This document shows, one piece after another, positions 30,351 through 39,325 of a stretch of 64,000 nucleotides of DNA; within the stretch, counting starts at the first letter, position 1; each line of letters starts with the position of its first letter. The DNA lies in NCBI GenBank assembly GCA_937891975.1, contig CALAUA010000013.1, positions 1-64,000 on the forward strand. The letters are read 5' to 3'. Source of the stretch: an uncultured Bacteroidales bacterium (GTDB taxonomy: Bacteria > Bacteroidota > Bacteroidia > Bacteroidales > Paludibacteraceae). The position numbers and the translations under genes are program-made. The notes beneath the pieces are model-generated. The model did not search any database, had not been told where the DNA came from, and saw only the letters and a program-made list of their open reading frames with translations.

Positions 30351-32015
30351 TTACCATGTAAAATTATATGTAAGTGTCACACCTTGTTGTTCGGGTACAT
30401 AGCGGCATACACCTCCAGAACAGTTAAATCCCTCACGCGTTTTAGTGTATCCTGCCATGAGGCGATGTGCACCACGCGTGTAAGTAGCAGCCACAGTGTA
30501 GTAGTGTCCATTGGTAGCGTCTGGTGCATGACCGATATTATACATCCATTGTCCAGATAGCACCAATTGACGCCATAGACTCAATTCGTACAATGCAGCT
30601 ATCCATTGACCTTCATAGTGTCTGGAGTAAAGGTATTGTAGCTCCGCACGCATTTGCACTTTCTTGTTCATCGCATATTTGGCTTCTACAACTCCTATGC
30701 CAGAACGAGCGATTCCGCTTTTTCCTATGATGCGCTTATTGTAGGTTTGATACATAGCCATAGCACCGATGTACCATTGTTTATTGATCTTCTTATTGAG
30801 TTCTAGATTCACATCGGTATAGTATGGTTCTTCGCTCATGCCAAACCATGTATCGCTTGTTCCTCGGATATGTGAAGCATTGAGTTTCAATGTCGTGCCA
30901 TACTTTCCTCCCATAGCTGTGCCGCGTTTCCATGTATAGCGCACCTCGCCTTGGAAAGCCCATTCGTTGGCTGTCAGATCTGTGCTATAGGGATAAAGTG
31001 ATGTGAGCATATAGGTATGCTGCATCGCAAACGGAGGCATATGGTTAATGGTGCCCGCTATGAGATTGGCTTGCCTATCCGAACGCAGCGACATGTTCTC
31101 CGAGCGTTTCACTTGCGCCAACACAGCTAGTCCCTTTTGCGAATAACTGAGCGACATCAGTAGTGCTTCGCCATGATTGTAACTATAGTCGTTCAATATA
31201 CTTGGGTCATTGGCCTTATAGGCGTACTCTACCATCGCGTTCCATCCCTTCATCTGCAGTTGTGCACGCACGCTACCTGCGCCTACCCACTTGGGCAAGT
31301 TGTACATATACGCCTGCATGGCACTTGGGTCAATAAACAGGATGGTATCTGCTTTCTGATACTTGCTCACATAGCTTCCACCAATCGTAAGGTTAGCACC
31401 AGCATCTTGCAACTGAGGAATCCATTCTTGTAGTCCTAGTTCGAGGTTCGCTCCAAGTACTGCATCTTGCTTGTAGTTCCAGCCCCATGCACCGTCGTCA
31501 TAGCAATTCCAATAGCGGCGTTGCTTACCACCTAATGCAGTGAGGTAGATACCCTTGTATGGAGTTACCTCTATCTTTCCACCACGCAATGCGTTATCCA
31601 CACCCAACGCGCGGTCTTCGTATAGACGTAGCACCATACCACTGCCGAATTGACCATACACATCTCCCACTGTAATCTTACCCCAATCAAATGTAGCGCC
31701 TACATGCAAATGGCTCAAACCATATCCACCAAAATCTGGGTCGTATCCCAGCATAGGCCATTGGGTCAGTTCCGCACGAGTGATGAGTTCTAAACTTTGA
31801 AATCCGATTGCAGACTTCTGACTACTGACTCCAGACTCCCGATTCCAGCGCACACCCAAATCTAAGTATGAGTTGCTGAGGTAGTAACCTTCCTCTATGG
31901 TTGGAACGGGCACCAATGCTTCGTGCTGAATGCCTCCTACGACAATCACTGTATCCTTTGCCTGTAGCAAAGTCGGGATGAGGGCGAGAATGAGTATGAA
32001 TGTTCTTATTTTCAT
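30351..32015 (-). CDS. DUF6029-like outer-membrane beta-barrel protein
   Basis: The 554-aa protein has a signal peptide (MKIRTFILILALIPTLLQA). Alternating aromatic/polar strands and a final strand ending in YNFTW are typical of an outer-membrane barrel. Segments such as QFGSGMVLRLYEDRALGVDNALRGG match what I know of the Bacteroidota family DUF6029, which is often found beside Omp28-like proteins. It overlaps the open frame of the next gene only if that gene's long start is used. Residues about 57-66 (NRESGVSSQK) are encoded by heptamers. Confidence 0.78.
   Translation of the reverse strand: MKIRTFILILALIPTLLQAKDTVIVVGGIQHEALVPVPTIEEGYYLSNSYLDLGVRWNRESGVSSQKSAIGFQSLELITRAELTQWPMLGYDPDFGGYGLSHLHVGATFDWGKITVGDVYGQFGSGMVLRLYEDRALGVDNALRGGKIEVTPYKGIYLTALGGKQRRYWNCYDDGAWGWNYKQDAVLGANLELGLQEWIPQLQDAGANLTIGGSYVSKYQKADTILFIDPSAMQAYMYNLPKWVGAGSVRAQLQMKGWNAMVEYAYKANDPSILNDYSYNHGEALLMSLSYSQKGLAVLAQVKRSENMSLRSDRQANLIAGTINHMPPFAMQHTYMLTSLYPYSTDLTANEWAFQGEVRYTWKRGTAMGGKYGTTLKLNASHIRGTSDTWFGMSEEPYYTDVNLELNKKINKQWYIGAMAMYQTYNKRIIGKSGIARSGIGVVEAKYAMNKKVQMRAELQYLYSRHYEGQWIAALYELSLWRQLVLSGQWMYNIGHAPDATNGHYYTVAATYTRGAHRLMAGYTKTREGFNCSGGVCRYVPEQQGVTLTYNFTW
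31818..31845. repeat. 7-bp unit array (CTGACTC/CCGATTC)
   Basis: Units CTGACTA, CTGACTC, CAGACTC, CCGATTC (31818-31845), in frame near the N terminus of the DUF6029-like protein, encode an Arg/Glu/Ser-rich loop. Confidence 0.7.
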
Positions 32016-32067
32016 CTTGTATTGTTTACTTTAACTTTCGGTATAGCATTGGTGTAGCTTGGGTTAT

Positions 32068-32111
32068 CTACCGTGTATCTACCGTATATCTACCGTGTAT
32101 CTACCGTAATT
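32068..32111. repeat. 11-bp unit tandem array (CTACCGTGTAT)
   Basis: Four units start at 32068, 32079, 32090 and 32101. They fill most of the intergenic space between the thioredoxin gene and the DUF6029-like gene. Confidence 0.85.
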
Positions 32112-32140
32112 AACACGAGATAGTAAGGGTATTGGATTTG

Positions 32141-32611
32141 TTATTGTAATGCTTCGTAGATATCCTCCTCACCACCATCTACATAACCTGTGTGGTTATA
32201 TACAATCTGTCCATTGCCATCTAGCACGAATACATGAGGTACGTTTTGTACGTTCATAGCACGTTTGAAGTCGCCATTAGGGTCGAGTAACACCTCGTAT
32301 TCCCATCCAAATCCATCCACCATAGGTTTTACGCGATGGGCGTCTTGCGCTTGGTCAATGCTGACGATAATTACTTTCACGCCTGTTTCGTCTTGCCAGT
32401 CAGGATACACTTCGTGAATGGCTTTCAACTCACGCAGACATGGTTTGCACCATGTAGCCCAAAAGGAGATGATCACTGGCTTGCCGTTGTTGCTAATCTC
32501 GCCTGTTTGTACGGTGTTACCATTGATGTCTTGTAGTTTTACATTGGGCAGTTGCGCGCTGATAGTCGTTGCGCAAATAGCCATCATAGCGAGTAATAAA
32601 ATCTTTTTCAT
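32141..32611 (-). CDS. TlpA-family thiol-disulfide oxidoreductase
   Basis: The 156-aa protein has a signal peptide (MKKILLLAMM..., cleaved after AQ at about 20) and a single thioredoxin fold with the active site W54-C55-K-P-C58 in the context SFWATWCKPC, plus the cis-Pro strand NVPHVFVLD. These proteins reduce or supply thiols in the periplasm, for example in cytochrome maturation. Here it lies between two Omp28-like genes, both with their own CxxC, so it may serve as their redox partner (inference). Confidence 0.9.
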   Translation of the reverse strand: MKKILLLAMMAICATTISAQLPNVKLQDINGNTVQTGEISNNGKPVIISFWATWCKPCLRELKAIHEVYPDWQDETGVKVIIVSIDQAQDAHRVKPMVDGFGWEYEVLLDPNGDFKRAMNVQNVPHVFVLDGNGQIVYNHTGYVDGGEEDIYEALQ

Positions 32612-32633
32612 ATATTTTGTTTATAAATGTCGA

Positions 32634-33995
32634 TTATAACTTTTTGCCTACCACATCGTATTCAGCTCCGTTGTTACGGATGATGAGTTTACCATCTTGG
32701 ATGTATTTGATGGATTGTTGCTGAGGAGCCACCACATCTTCTAGCGCAGTATTGGTAGGTGCAGTATAGCGCATAGTGAAGTGCTTGCCGTTGTAGAAGT
32801 TTCCAGCCGTTAAGATATTGCCTTGTGCATCAACAGCCAACTTGCCTTTGTTAAGACGCCATGTGAAGTATCTGTCGATGACTCCAGCTTGCAATGCGAC
32901 AGGATCCACGTAGTGATAGCAAGATCCTCCATATGACATGGTCTGCATGTCAAAATATCCTGCAGTAATGGAGTTTTCTATATTGCCAGCCAAAATATCG
33001 AGTGTATCTACAGGCAGTGCGTCTGATGTGGTATTGATCTCCAAAGCCAACATAGGTTTCAAGTAGCCATATTGTGCATGGTTAACCAATGTTTCAGAGA
33101 ATAGGTAAACTTCTAATTTGTCTGCTTCTTTCTTATTTATGACGATGGAGTCAAAAATGATTTTATCCGTATTGTTAGGTGCGCCATTAGGAGTAATTCC
33201 CAATGGATAGAATTGCTCGCCACCCGTGGTGCCTGCTACAATCGCTGCTTGTTCCGCATTGATGATTGGTTTCTTTGTGATTGGAGTGATATATGCTACC
33301 ACGCAGCAGTTTTCTGGTACCCATTTTTCGTTGAGAGTATAGCTATATGTTTTGCTATAAGCTTGGTTTGCTACATTAACGAGATCGCCCGTAGCGGCAC
33401 TGAGGAATGCGCGTGAGATGCGTGGGTGGAGGAATTCTTTCCATGAACTACCCCATGCAAAATATGCATCACTTTGACTGCTAATGATACCATTTTCCTT
33501 GATGAGTACGGTGAGCAGATAGGAGGTGATAGTGGTATTGGCTACTTGTCCGCTGACGGTGATGTTCAGTTGGCGAGTTTCGGCATTGTAGGTATGGTCA
33601 ATCAGTACCGAAGCTTCGGCTGTAGTAGCGTCTGTGATGGTCATGTCGGGCAAGTAACCAGGATGAAATCCCATTCCCTGTGCTTGCTGCGAGCGATTGA
33701 GCATCATAGAAGGTACTCCTTGCTCTGTTTCAGGAACAGCGGCAGCATAGATACCATATATTTCATATCCCTCATTGGTGGAATAGTTGTCATTCATGTG
33801 GTGACTAACCCAAATATATGGGGTTTCTGACGTCTGTACCGCATAGTCAATCGCCATCATGCCATATGGGCAGTATGCGCACCATGTACCTGTAAAATGC
33901 TCAATGAGGAATTTACGTGGAAAAGACGTTGGCACTTCTTGCGCCAGCGTCATAATCGCTACAGAGAGTAGCAAAGTGGTAAAAATCTTTTTCAT
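32634..33995 (-). CDS. Omp28-like exported protein with CxxC and sorting-like tail
   Basis: The 453-aa protein starts at MKKIFTTLLLS (33995). An ATG five codons upstream would overlap the tex stop in an ATGA arrangement and remains possible. The signal peptide is followed by EVPTSFPRKFLIEHFTG and C39-A-Y-C42-PYG, then a beta-rich body parallel to the protein at 28916: both contain GQVANT/GQVANV, LTVLIKENG, GTTGGE and the TIPITKKPIINAE-like segment. It ends YIQDGKLIIRNNGAEYDVVG. First gene of the envelope/thiol cluster, directly downstream of tex. Confidence 0.85.
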   Translation of the reverse strand: MKKIFTTLLLSVAIMTLAQEVPTSFPRKFLIEHFTGTWCAYCPYGMMAIDYAVQTSETPYIWVSHHMNDNYSTNEGYEIYGIYAAAVPETEQGVPSMMLNRSQQAQGMGFHPGYLPDMTITDATTAEASVLIDHTYNAETRQLNITVSGQVANTTITSYLLTVLIKENGIISSQSDAYFAWGSSWKEFLHPRISRAFLSAATGDLVNVANQAYSKTYSYTLNEKWVPENCCVVAYITPITKKPIINAEQAAIVAGTTGGEQFYPLGITPNGAPNNTDKIIFDSIVINKKEADKLEVYLFSETLVNHAQYGYLKPMLALEINTTSDALPVDTLDILAGNIENSITAGYFDMQTMSYGGSCYHYVDPVALQAGVIDRYFTWRLNKGKLAVDAQGNILTAGNFYNGKHFTMRYTAPTNTALEDVVAPQQQSIKYIQDGKLIIRNNGAEYDVVGKKL

Positions 33996-34006
33996 ATCCT
34001 TAAAAA

Positions 34007-36106
34007 TCATTGTTTCATTGATAATTGTATTCTTCCGCGTGATTTGTCGATGTCAATCACTTTTACCATCACGTGTTGATGCAGTGCGACCACTTCCGTT
34101 GGGCTGCTGATACGGCGATTTGCCATTTCGGATATATGTACCAATCCATCTTTGTGGACGCCTATATCCACAAAAGCACCGAAATTAGCGATATTGGTCA
34201 CTATACCTGGTAGCACCATGCCAATTTGCAAGTCATCGATGGTATGTACGTTCTCGTCGAAATGCCATTCTTCCAATTGTTCGCGTGGATCGCGACTAGG
34301 TTTCTCCAACTCGCGCATGATGTCTTGGAGCGTAGGCAATCCCACTTTATCGCTCACGTAGCGTTGCAGATCAATCTTCTCGCGTAGATTAGCATGGCTC
34401 ATCAGGTCATTCACGCTGCATTTCAGGTCTTTCGCCATTTGCTCTACGATGTTGTAGCTCTCTGGGTGAACGGCGGAATTATCCAGTGGGTTATCGGAAT
34501 TAGTGACGCGCAAGAATCCTGCTGCTTGTTCAAAAGTCTTTGCCCCCATCTTAGGTACTTTCAGTAGTGCTTTGCGGTTAGGGAACGCACCATTTTCGCT
34601 TCGGTAGTTGACGATATTCTGCGCCAATGCAGGTCCTAATCCTGAGACATATGTCAAAATATGCTTGCTCGCGGTGTTGACATCTACGCCTACATGGTTT
34701 ACTACGCTCTCTACGGTCTGCTGCAGGCTCTCTCCGAGGCGCGTTTGATTTACATCGTGTTGATATTGCCCTACACCAATTGACTTGGGGTCAATCTTTA
34801 CTAATTCAGCTAATGGATCCATCAATCGTCTGCCTATGGATACCGCACCACGCACGGTCACATCCTCATCAGGAAATTCCTCGCGCGCGATCTTACTAGC
34901 CGAATATACCGACGCTCCGCTCTCGCTGACCACGAAGAGTTGTGGTGGTGTAGAGTGGTTCTCTAAGGCGATGCGCACCATTTGCTCACACTCACGAGAT
35001 GCCGTGCCGTTGCCAATGGCGATGGCTTCGATTTGGTAGCGCGCAATCAAGTCTTGGAGCGTTTTGGTGGAAGTAATGTTGTTGACGAATACCACCGTAT
35101 GGTGCAACAGGTCTCCTTGTGCGGATAATACGACGGTCTTGCAACCAGTACGGAACCCAGGATCAAGTGCTATGACGCGCTTCTGACCTAATGGTGACTC
35201 AAGCAATAGTTGACGAAGGTTTTGTGCAAATACACGTATCGCTTCTTCGTCTGCTCTTTCTTTGCTCGCTGCGGCAAATTCGGTTTCGATGGATGGTTTG
35301 AGTAACCGCTTGTAGCTATCCTCCATAGCCAGTTCCACTTGGTACGTGGTGTCGCTGCTAGTTTTGAGGAATAGTCGCGCTAACTTATCCAATGCTTTTT
35401 CGCTATCGGGAGATATGTCCACGCGGATAAATCCTTCTGCTTCTGCACGACGGATAGCCAATAGGCGATGGGAAGTGATGCGACGGAGTGGCTCTTTCAC
35501 CGCAAAATAATCGCGGTACTTTTGCGCCTCTTCGTCTGATTCCTTGCCTTTAACCACTTTGGTAGTAAGTAGGGCAGAGTAGGTGAACTCTCGGCGAATA
35601 CTATTTCTTGCTTGCTTGTCTTGACTAATCCATTCAGCAATGATGTCGCGTGCACCTTGCAACGCCTCTTCTCGCCTCTCACCTAATCGCCTCAGTGCCT
35701 CATCGCCTTCACGTTTTTGTTCAAAAATAGCTTTTGCGAGCGGCTCATATCCTTGCTCACGAGCCACATCAGCACGTGTTTTTCGATGTGGCTTATATGG
35801 TAAATAGATATCCTCTAGTTCGGTCAAATCCCATGATTTCTCAATACGTGCTTTGAGTTCATTAGTCAATTTACCTTGTTCTTCTATCGTCTTTAGGATA
35901 GTCGCTTTGCGATCATCAATCTCCAAAAATCGATGATATTCATCAGCAATGGCTGCAATCTGTACCTCATCCAAACTACCTGTCTTTTCCTTGCGGTAGC
36001 GAGCAATAAATGGAATAGTCGCATTATCATTCAATAATGCTACTGTGGCTTCCACTTGCTTCTCTGCGATGCCAACCTTGTTTGCTATTAATCCTAAGAA
36101 CTTCAC
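34007..36106 (-). CDS. tex: Tex-family RNA-binding transcription accessory protein
   Basis: The 699-aa protein has the full Tex plan: N-terminal helical part with ATIPFIARYRKEKTG, a YqgF/RNase H-like domain (VIALDPGFRTGCK, about 315), helix-hairpin-helix repeats (about 480-570) and a C-terminal S1 domain (GMVLPGIVTNIANFGAFVDIG). It binds nucleic acid and influences transcription or RNA turnover; the exact role is unsettled. Its ATG overlaps the purN stop by 4 bp (ATGA). A charged stretch EALRRLGERREEALQ at about 134-148 is encoded by degenerate 7-8 bp repeats. Confidence 0.95.
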   Translation of the reverse strand: MKFLGLIANKVGIAEKQVEATVALLNDNATIPFIARYRKEKTGSLDEVQIAAIADEYHRFLEIDDRKATILKTIEEQGKLTNELKARIEKSWDLTELEDIYLPYKPHRKTRADVAREQGYEPLAKAIFEQKREGDEALRRLGERREEALQGARDIIAEWISQDKQARNSIRREFTYSALLTTKVVKGKESDEEAQKYRDYFAVKEPLRRITSHRLLAIRRAEAEGFIRVDISPDSEKALDKLARLFLKTSSDTTYQVELAMEDSYKRLLKPSIETEFAAASKERADEEAIRVFAQNLRQLLLESPLGQKRVIALDPGFRTGCKTVVLSAQGDLLHHTVVFVNNITSTKTLQDLIARYQIEAIAIGNGTASRECEQMVRIALENHSTPPQLFVVSESGASVYSASKIAREEFPDEDVTVRGAVSIGRRLMDPLAELVKIDPKSIGVGQYQHDVNQTRLGESLQQTVESVVNHVGVDVNTASKHILTYVSGLGPALAQNIVNYRSENGAFPNRKALLKVPKMGAKTFEQAAGFLRVTNSDNPLDNSAVHPESYNIVEQMAKDLKCSVNDLMSHANLREKIDLQRYVSDKVGLPTLQDIMRELEKPSRDPREQLEEWHFDENVHTIDDLQIGMVLPGIVTNIANFGAFVDIGVHKDGLVHISEMANRRISSPTEVVALHQHVMVKVIDIDKSRGRIQLSMKQ
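35660..35708. repeat. Degenerate 7-8 bp repeat inside tex
   Basis: Units ending in CGCCT/TGCCT/CACCT recur every 7-8 bp: TCTCGCCT, CTCACCT, AATCGCCT, CAGTGCCT, CATCGCCT (35670-35708). They encode a charged helical stretch. It is less regular than the heptamer arrays elsewhere. Confidence 0.4.
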
Positions 36107-36675
36107 TTAGTAGTTTCTTTGATTGTGTTTTTTAGTTCTCCAATAACTTGCGGAAGGAGCAACTTTTCTTGTATCTGCACGCGTTGTGCCAAGGAGTCTG
36201 CTGTATCGTTATCTTCCACAACTACAGTAGCTTGTGCGATAATGCTGCCGCCATCTACTTCTGCACTTACATAATGCACTGTGCATCCTGCCACTTTGTC
36301 GCCTGCGGCCAACACTGCCTCTTGCACGTGTACACCATACATACCCTTGCCTCCATGTTTAGGTAACAACGAAGGATGGATATTTATGATACGTTGCTCC
36401 CATTTCTGGCATATCCACTCGGGGATGATGGCTAAAAATCCTGCCAGTACGATGAGCTGTACGTGGTTGTCCGTCAGTGCTTGGTCTATCGCTTCCCAGT
36501 CTTTGGATTGTAGGGTAGGGATCGCTGCTGCTTGTGCGCGCTCGAGGGCTGTGCATGTACGGTTAGCAACGACCAACGCCACATGGTAGCCATGTAGCGC
36601 TTGGTTGTCTATCAGGGCCTGCAGCGTAGTGCCAGTGCCAGAAGCAAAAACGGCTATGTTAAAAATACTATCCAT
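36103..36675 (-). CDS. purN: Phosphoribosylglycinamide formyltransferase
   Basis: Third step of purine synthesis: transfers formyl from 10-formyl-THF to GAR. The 190-aa protein carries the catalytic triad residues N98 and H100 (in NIHPSLLP) and D141 (in AEVDGG), and the N-terminal phosphate loop ASGTGTTLQAL. It is coupled on both sides: its ATG overlaps the stop of a 37-codon ORF (TAATG) and its stop overlaps tex (ATGA). Confidence 0.95.
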   Translation of the reverse strand: MDSIFNIAVFASGTGTTLQALIDNQALHGYHVALVVANRTCTALERAQAAAIPTLQSKDWEAIDQALTDNHVQLIVLAGFLAIIPEWICQKWEQRIINIHPSLLPKHGGKGMYGVHVQEAVLAAGDKVAGCTVHYVSAEVDGGSIIAQATVVVEDNDTADSLAQRVQIQEKLLLPQVIGELKNTIKETTK

Positions 36676-36788
36676 TAATGTCCACGTACAAATACACCTT
36701 CAGCTTGATTATCTACAAAGCAGCATTCATCCGAATGTTCTTCTGCAAATGTAGTTTGCTGTTCTTGTATATATTCCTCGTAAGTCAT
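36675..36788 (-). CDS. Small coupled ORF (37 aa) between pheT and purN
   Basis: Too short for routine gene finding, but its start overlaps the pheT stop by one base (TGATG) and its stop overlaps the purN start by one base (TAATG). The product is acidic and begins MTYEEYIQEQQTTF. It has a Cys-Cys pair and ends GVFVRGH. I do not recognise it. Seamless coupling on both sides argues for real translation, either for a small protein or simply to carry ribosomes from pheT to purN. Confidence 0.6.
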   Translation of the reverse strand: MTYEEYIQEQQTTFAEEHSDECCFVDNQAEGVFVRGH

Positions 36789-39304
36789 CAACGAAGTTTT
36801 GCGTCAAATTTCTCCTCGAATACTTTCTGCAATTTCGCCATGATGGCTTCGATTTGCTTATCTTTGAGGGTGTTCTCTGTGTCTTGCAGGATGAATGATA
36901 GTGCATAACTCTTCTTGCCTGCTTCGAGATTCTTGCCTTCGTACACATCGAAGAGGTTGACTGCTTTTAGCAGTTTCTTTTCTGCTGCCAATGCGGCTTT
37001 AGCCAAATCAGCGAACTTCACCGACTTGTCCACGAGGAGTGCAAAGTCGCGTTTCACCTCTGGGAACTTAGGCAGGTCGTTGATTACTGGTTTGTATTGC
37101 TTGTTGAGCTTGAGCAGCATGTTCCAATCCAGGTCGGCGTAATAAACAGGATTGTCAATGTCGAATGCCTTGAGCAATTTGCCATTTACGATACCCATAT
37201 ATCCTATCTGCTTGCCGTTTGGTGCTTTGATAGCCATACCGTCGGCGCATAACTCATTCTCCAGTGGCTCGAGTGTGCAGCTTGCTATATTCACGCCCAA
37301 ACGACGGAGCACATTGTTCACATACGCACGAAGGGTGTAGAAGCTAGTCTTCTCCTCTTTTTGCACCCATGATTGTGCAGCTTTGTTACCTGTCAACCAC
37401 AATGCCAAGTGTGGCTCTTCGCTATATGCGTAGAGTGGGTCATATACCCAATGTGGGTCTTTGGCTTGTCGGTCGGCAATCTTCTGTGCGTTGTAGTGGT
37501 AGCAGTTGCCAAACTCATAGAACTTCAGGTCGGCGTTCTTGCGGTTGGCATTGCGTTGGATACTCTCCAATCCGCCAAAGAGCAAGGTCTGACGCATCAC
37601 ACCCAAATCTTGACTCAGTGGGTTCATGATCTTCACGCAGGTAGCCAAACTGAGTTGATTCAATGGCTCGTAGTACGACACTTTGGTGAGTGAGTTATTC
37701 AATATCTCATTGAATCCTTGAGCAGTCAATTGCTCGGATATACGAATCTGCAATGCCACTGGGTTGGGCTTTGGATTATAGCTGAGTGAAGTATTCAACT
37801 TCTCAGGGAACTCTACATTGTTGTAGCCGTAGATGCGGAGAATATCCTCCACTACATCACATTCGCGTTGTACGTCCACACGGTAGCGAGGCACGCCCAG
37901 TCGCCATGTCTTACCCTCTTTGCTCACAATCTCCACTTCCATGGCATGGAGGATACGCTCAATCAACTCTTCGCCCAACTCCTTACCAATCAAGGCATGT
38001 GCACGGTCAATGTTGAACTCTACTGGGAATGGTGCAAAGTATTTCTCGTCTTTAACCTCTAACCTTTCACCTTTAACCTCATCTACTATCTCCATTGCAA
38101 TTTCTCCACCCGCTACCTCTTGGATGAGCAATGCGCAACGCTTGAGTACATAGAGTGTATTATTTGGGTCACAACCACGCTCATAGCGGAAACTTGCATC
38201 GGTAGATAGTTGATGACGGCGAGCAGTCTTGCGAATGCTCACAGGGTCGAAGTATGCGCTCTCAAGGAAGACGTTGGTCGTTGTTTCGCTGATACCAGAA
38301 TCTTGTCCACCGAATACACCTGCTATACACATTGGCTCTTCTGCATTGCAAATCATCAAGTCTGCTGCGGAGAGGGTACGCTCTACACCGTCCAAGGTCA
38401 CGAACTTCTGACCTTCGGTAGCGTTCTTCACGATCACTTTATTGCCTTTGATCTTATCTGCATCAAAAGAGTGGAGTGCTTGTCCCATCTCGTGAAGTAC
38501 GAAGTTAGTCACGTCCACCACGTTGTTGATAGGGCGAATACCGATGGTGTTGAGGGCTTTCTTGAGCCAGTCTGGCGACTCCTTGATCGTCACACCTTTG
38601 ATACTCACGCCCGTGTAGCGAGGGCATGCTTCAGCATTTTCTACCACTACTCCGATAGGCAATGCGTGGCTATTTACTTTGAAATCCTCAACGCTTGGCT
38701 TAACCAATGCAACATTCACACCTTTGGCTTGATAGTATGCGTATAGGTCGCGTGCTACGCCATAGTGACTAGCACCGTCAGCACGGTTAGGAGTGATATC
38801 TACCTCAATCAAGGTATCATCTTCCACTCCAAAATACTCCTTAGCAGGCATACCTACTGGTGTGTCGGCTGGCAATACCATAATACCGTCATGACTCGTG
38901 CCTACGCCAATCTCATCTTCGGCACAGATCATACCCAACGACTCTTCGCCACGGATCTTGCCTTTCTTGATGGTGAACTTCTCATCGCCGTCGTAGAGTA
39001 CAGTGCCTACAGTTGCCACGATGACTTTTTGTCCAGCAGCCACGTTAGGTGCACCGCACACAATCTGCAATGGCTCTGCATTGGGTGCCACGCGGGTGGT
39101 GGTGATATGCAGGTGGTCAGAGTTTGGATGATCTACGCAGGTGATCACTTCACCTACTACCAATCCTTCCAAACCCCCTTTGATAGTTTGTACTTTCTCC
39201 ACTTTACCAACTTCCAAACCAATAGAAGTCAGTATCTTTGCCACTTCTTCCGCACTATCATTCAGTGCAATATAGCGTTTAAGCCAATTATAGGATATAT
39301 TCAT
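36788..39304 (-). CDS. pheT: Phenylalanine-tRNA ligase subunit beta
   Basis: The 838-aa beta chain of the alpha2beta2 enzyme. It has an N-terminal tRNA-binding OB fold (about 40-150, GLVVGEVITCVDHPNSDHL), a B3/4 editing domain (about 205-385), a B5 domain (about 420-490), a catalytic-like core and a C-terminal ferredoxin-fold anticodon-binding domain (FPEVKRDFALLVD onward). Between B3/4 and B5, residues about 408-419 (VKGERLEVKDE) are encoded by a heptamer array. pheS is not adjacent. It follows the C1 peptidase gene by 21 bp. Confidence 0.96.
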   Translation of the reverse strand: MNISYNWLKRYIALNDSAEEVAKILTSIGLEVGKVEKVQTIKGGLEGLVVGEVITCVDHPNSDHLHITTTRVAPNAEPLQIVCGAPNVAAGQKVIVATVGTVLYDGDEKFTIKKGKIRGEESLGMICAEDEIGVGTSHDGIMVLPADTPVGMPAKEYFGVEDDTLIEVDITPNRADGASHYGVARDLYAYYQAKGVNVALVKPSVEDFKVNSHALPIGVVVENAEACPRYTGVSIKGVTIKESPDWLKKALNTIGIRPINNVVDVTNFVLHEMGQALHSFDADKIKGNKVIVKNATEGQKFVTLDGVERTLSAADLMICNAEEPMCIAGVFGGQDSGISETTTNVFLESAYFDPVSIRKTARRHQLSTDASFRYERGCDPNNTLYVLKRCALLIQEVAGGEIAMEIVDEVKGERLEVKDEKYFAPFPVEFNIDRAHALIGKELGEELIERILHAMEVEIVSKEGKTWRLGVPRYRVDVQRECDVVEDILRIYGYNNVEFPEKLNTSLSYNPKPNPVALQIRISEQLTAQGFNEILNNSLTKVSYYEPLNQLSLATCVKIMNPLSQDLGVMRQTLLFGGLESIQRNANRKNADLKFYEFGNCYHYNAQKIADRQAKDPHWVYDPLYAYSEEPHLALWLTGNKAAQSWVQKEEKTSFYTLRAYVNNVLRRLGVNIASCTLEPLENELCADGMAIKAPNGKQIGYMGIVNGKLLKAFDIDNPVYYADLDWNMLLKLNKQYKPVINDLPKFPEVKRDFALLVDKSVKFADLAKAALAAEKKLLKAVNLFDVYEGKNLEAGKKSYALSFILQDTENTLKDKQIEAIMAKLQKVFEEKFDAKLR
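38050..38084. repeat. 7-bp unit array inside pheT (CTTTAAC)
   Basis: Units CTTTAAC, CTCTAAC, CTTTCAC, CTTTAAC, CTCATCT (38050-38084). In the pheT frame they encode VKGERLEVK. Nearly the same array, encoding VKGEKLEVK, is in the abcF gene at 47676. Confidence 0.82.
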
Positions 39305-39325
39305 AATGTTTTGATTGATTCTAAA

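Noticed and set aside
38210..38746. 178-codon plus-strand frame inside pheT
   Set aside because: Antisense to conserved PheT domains; no signal of its own.
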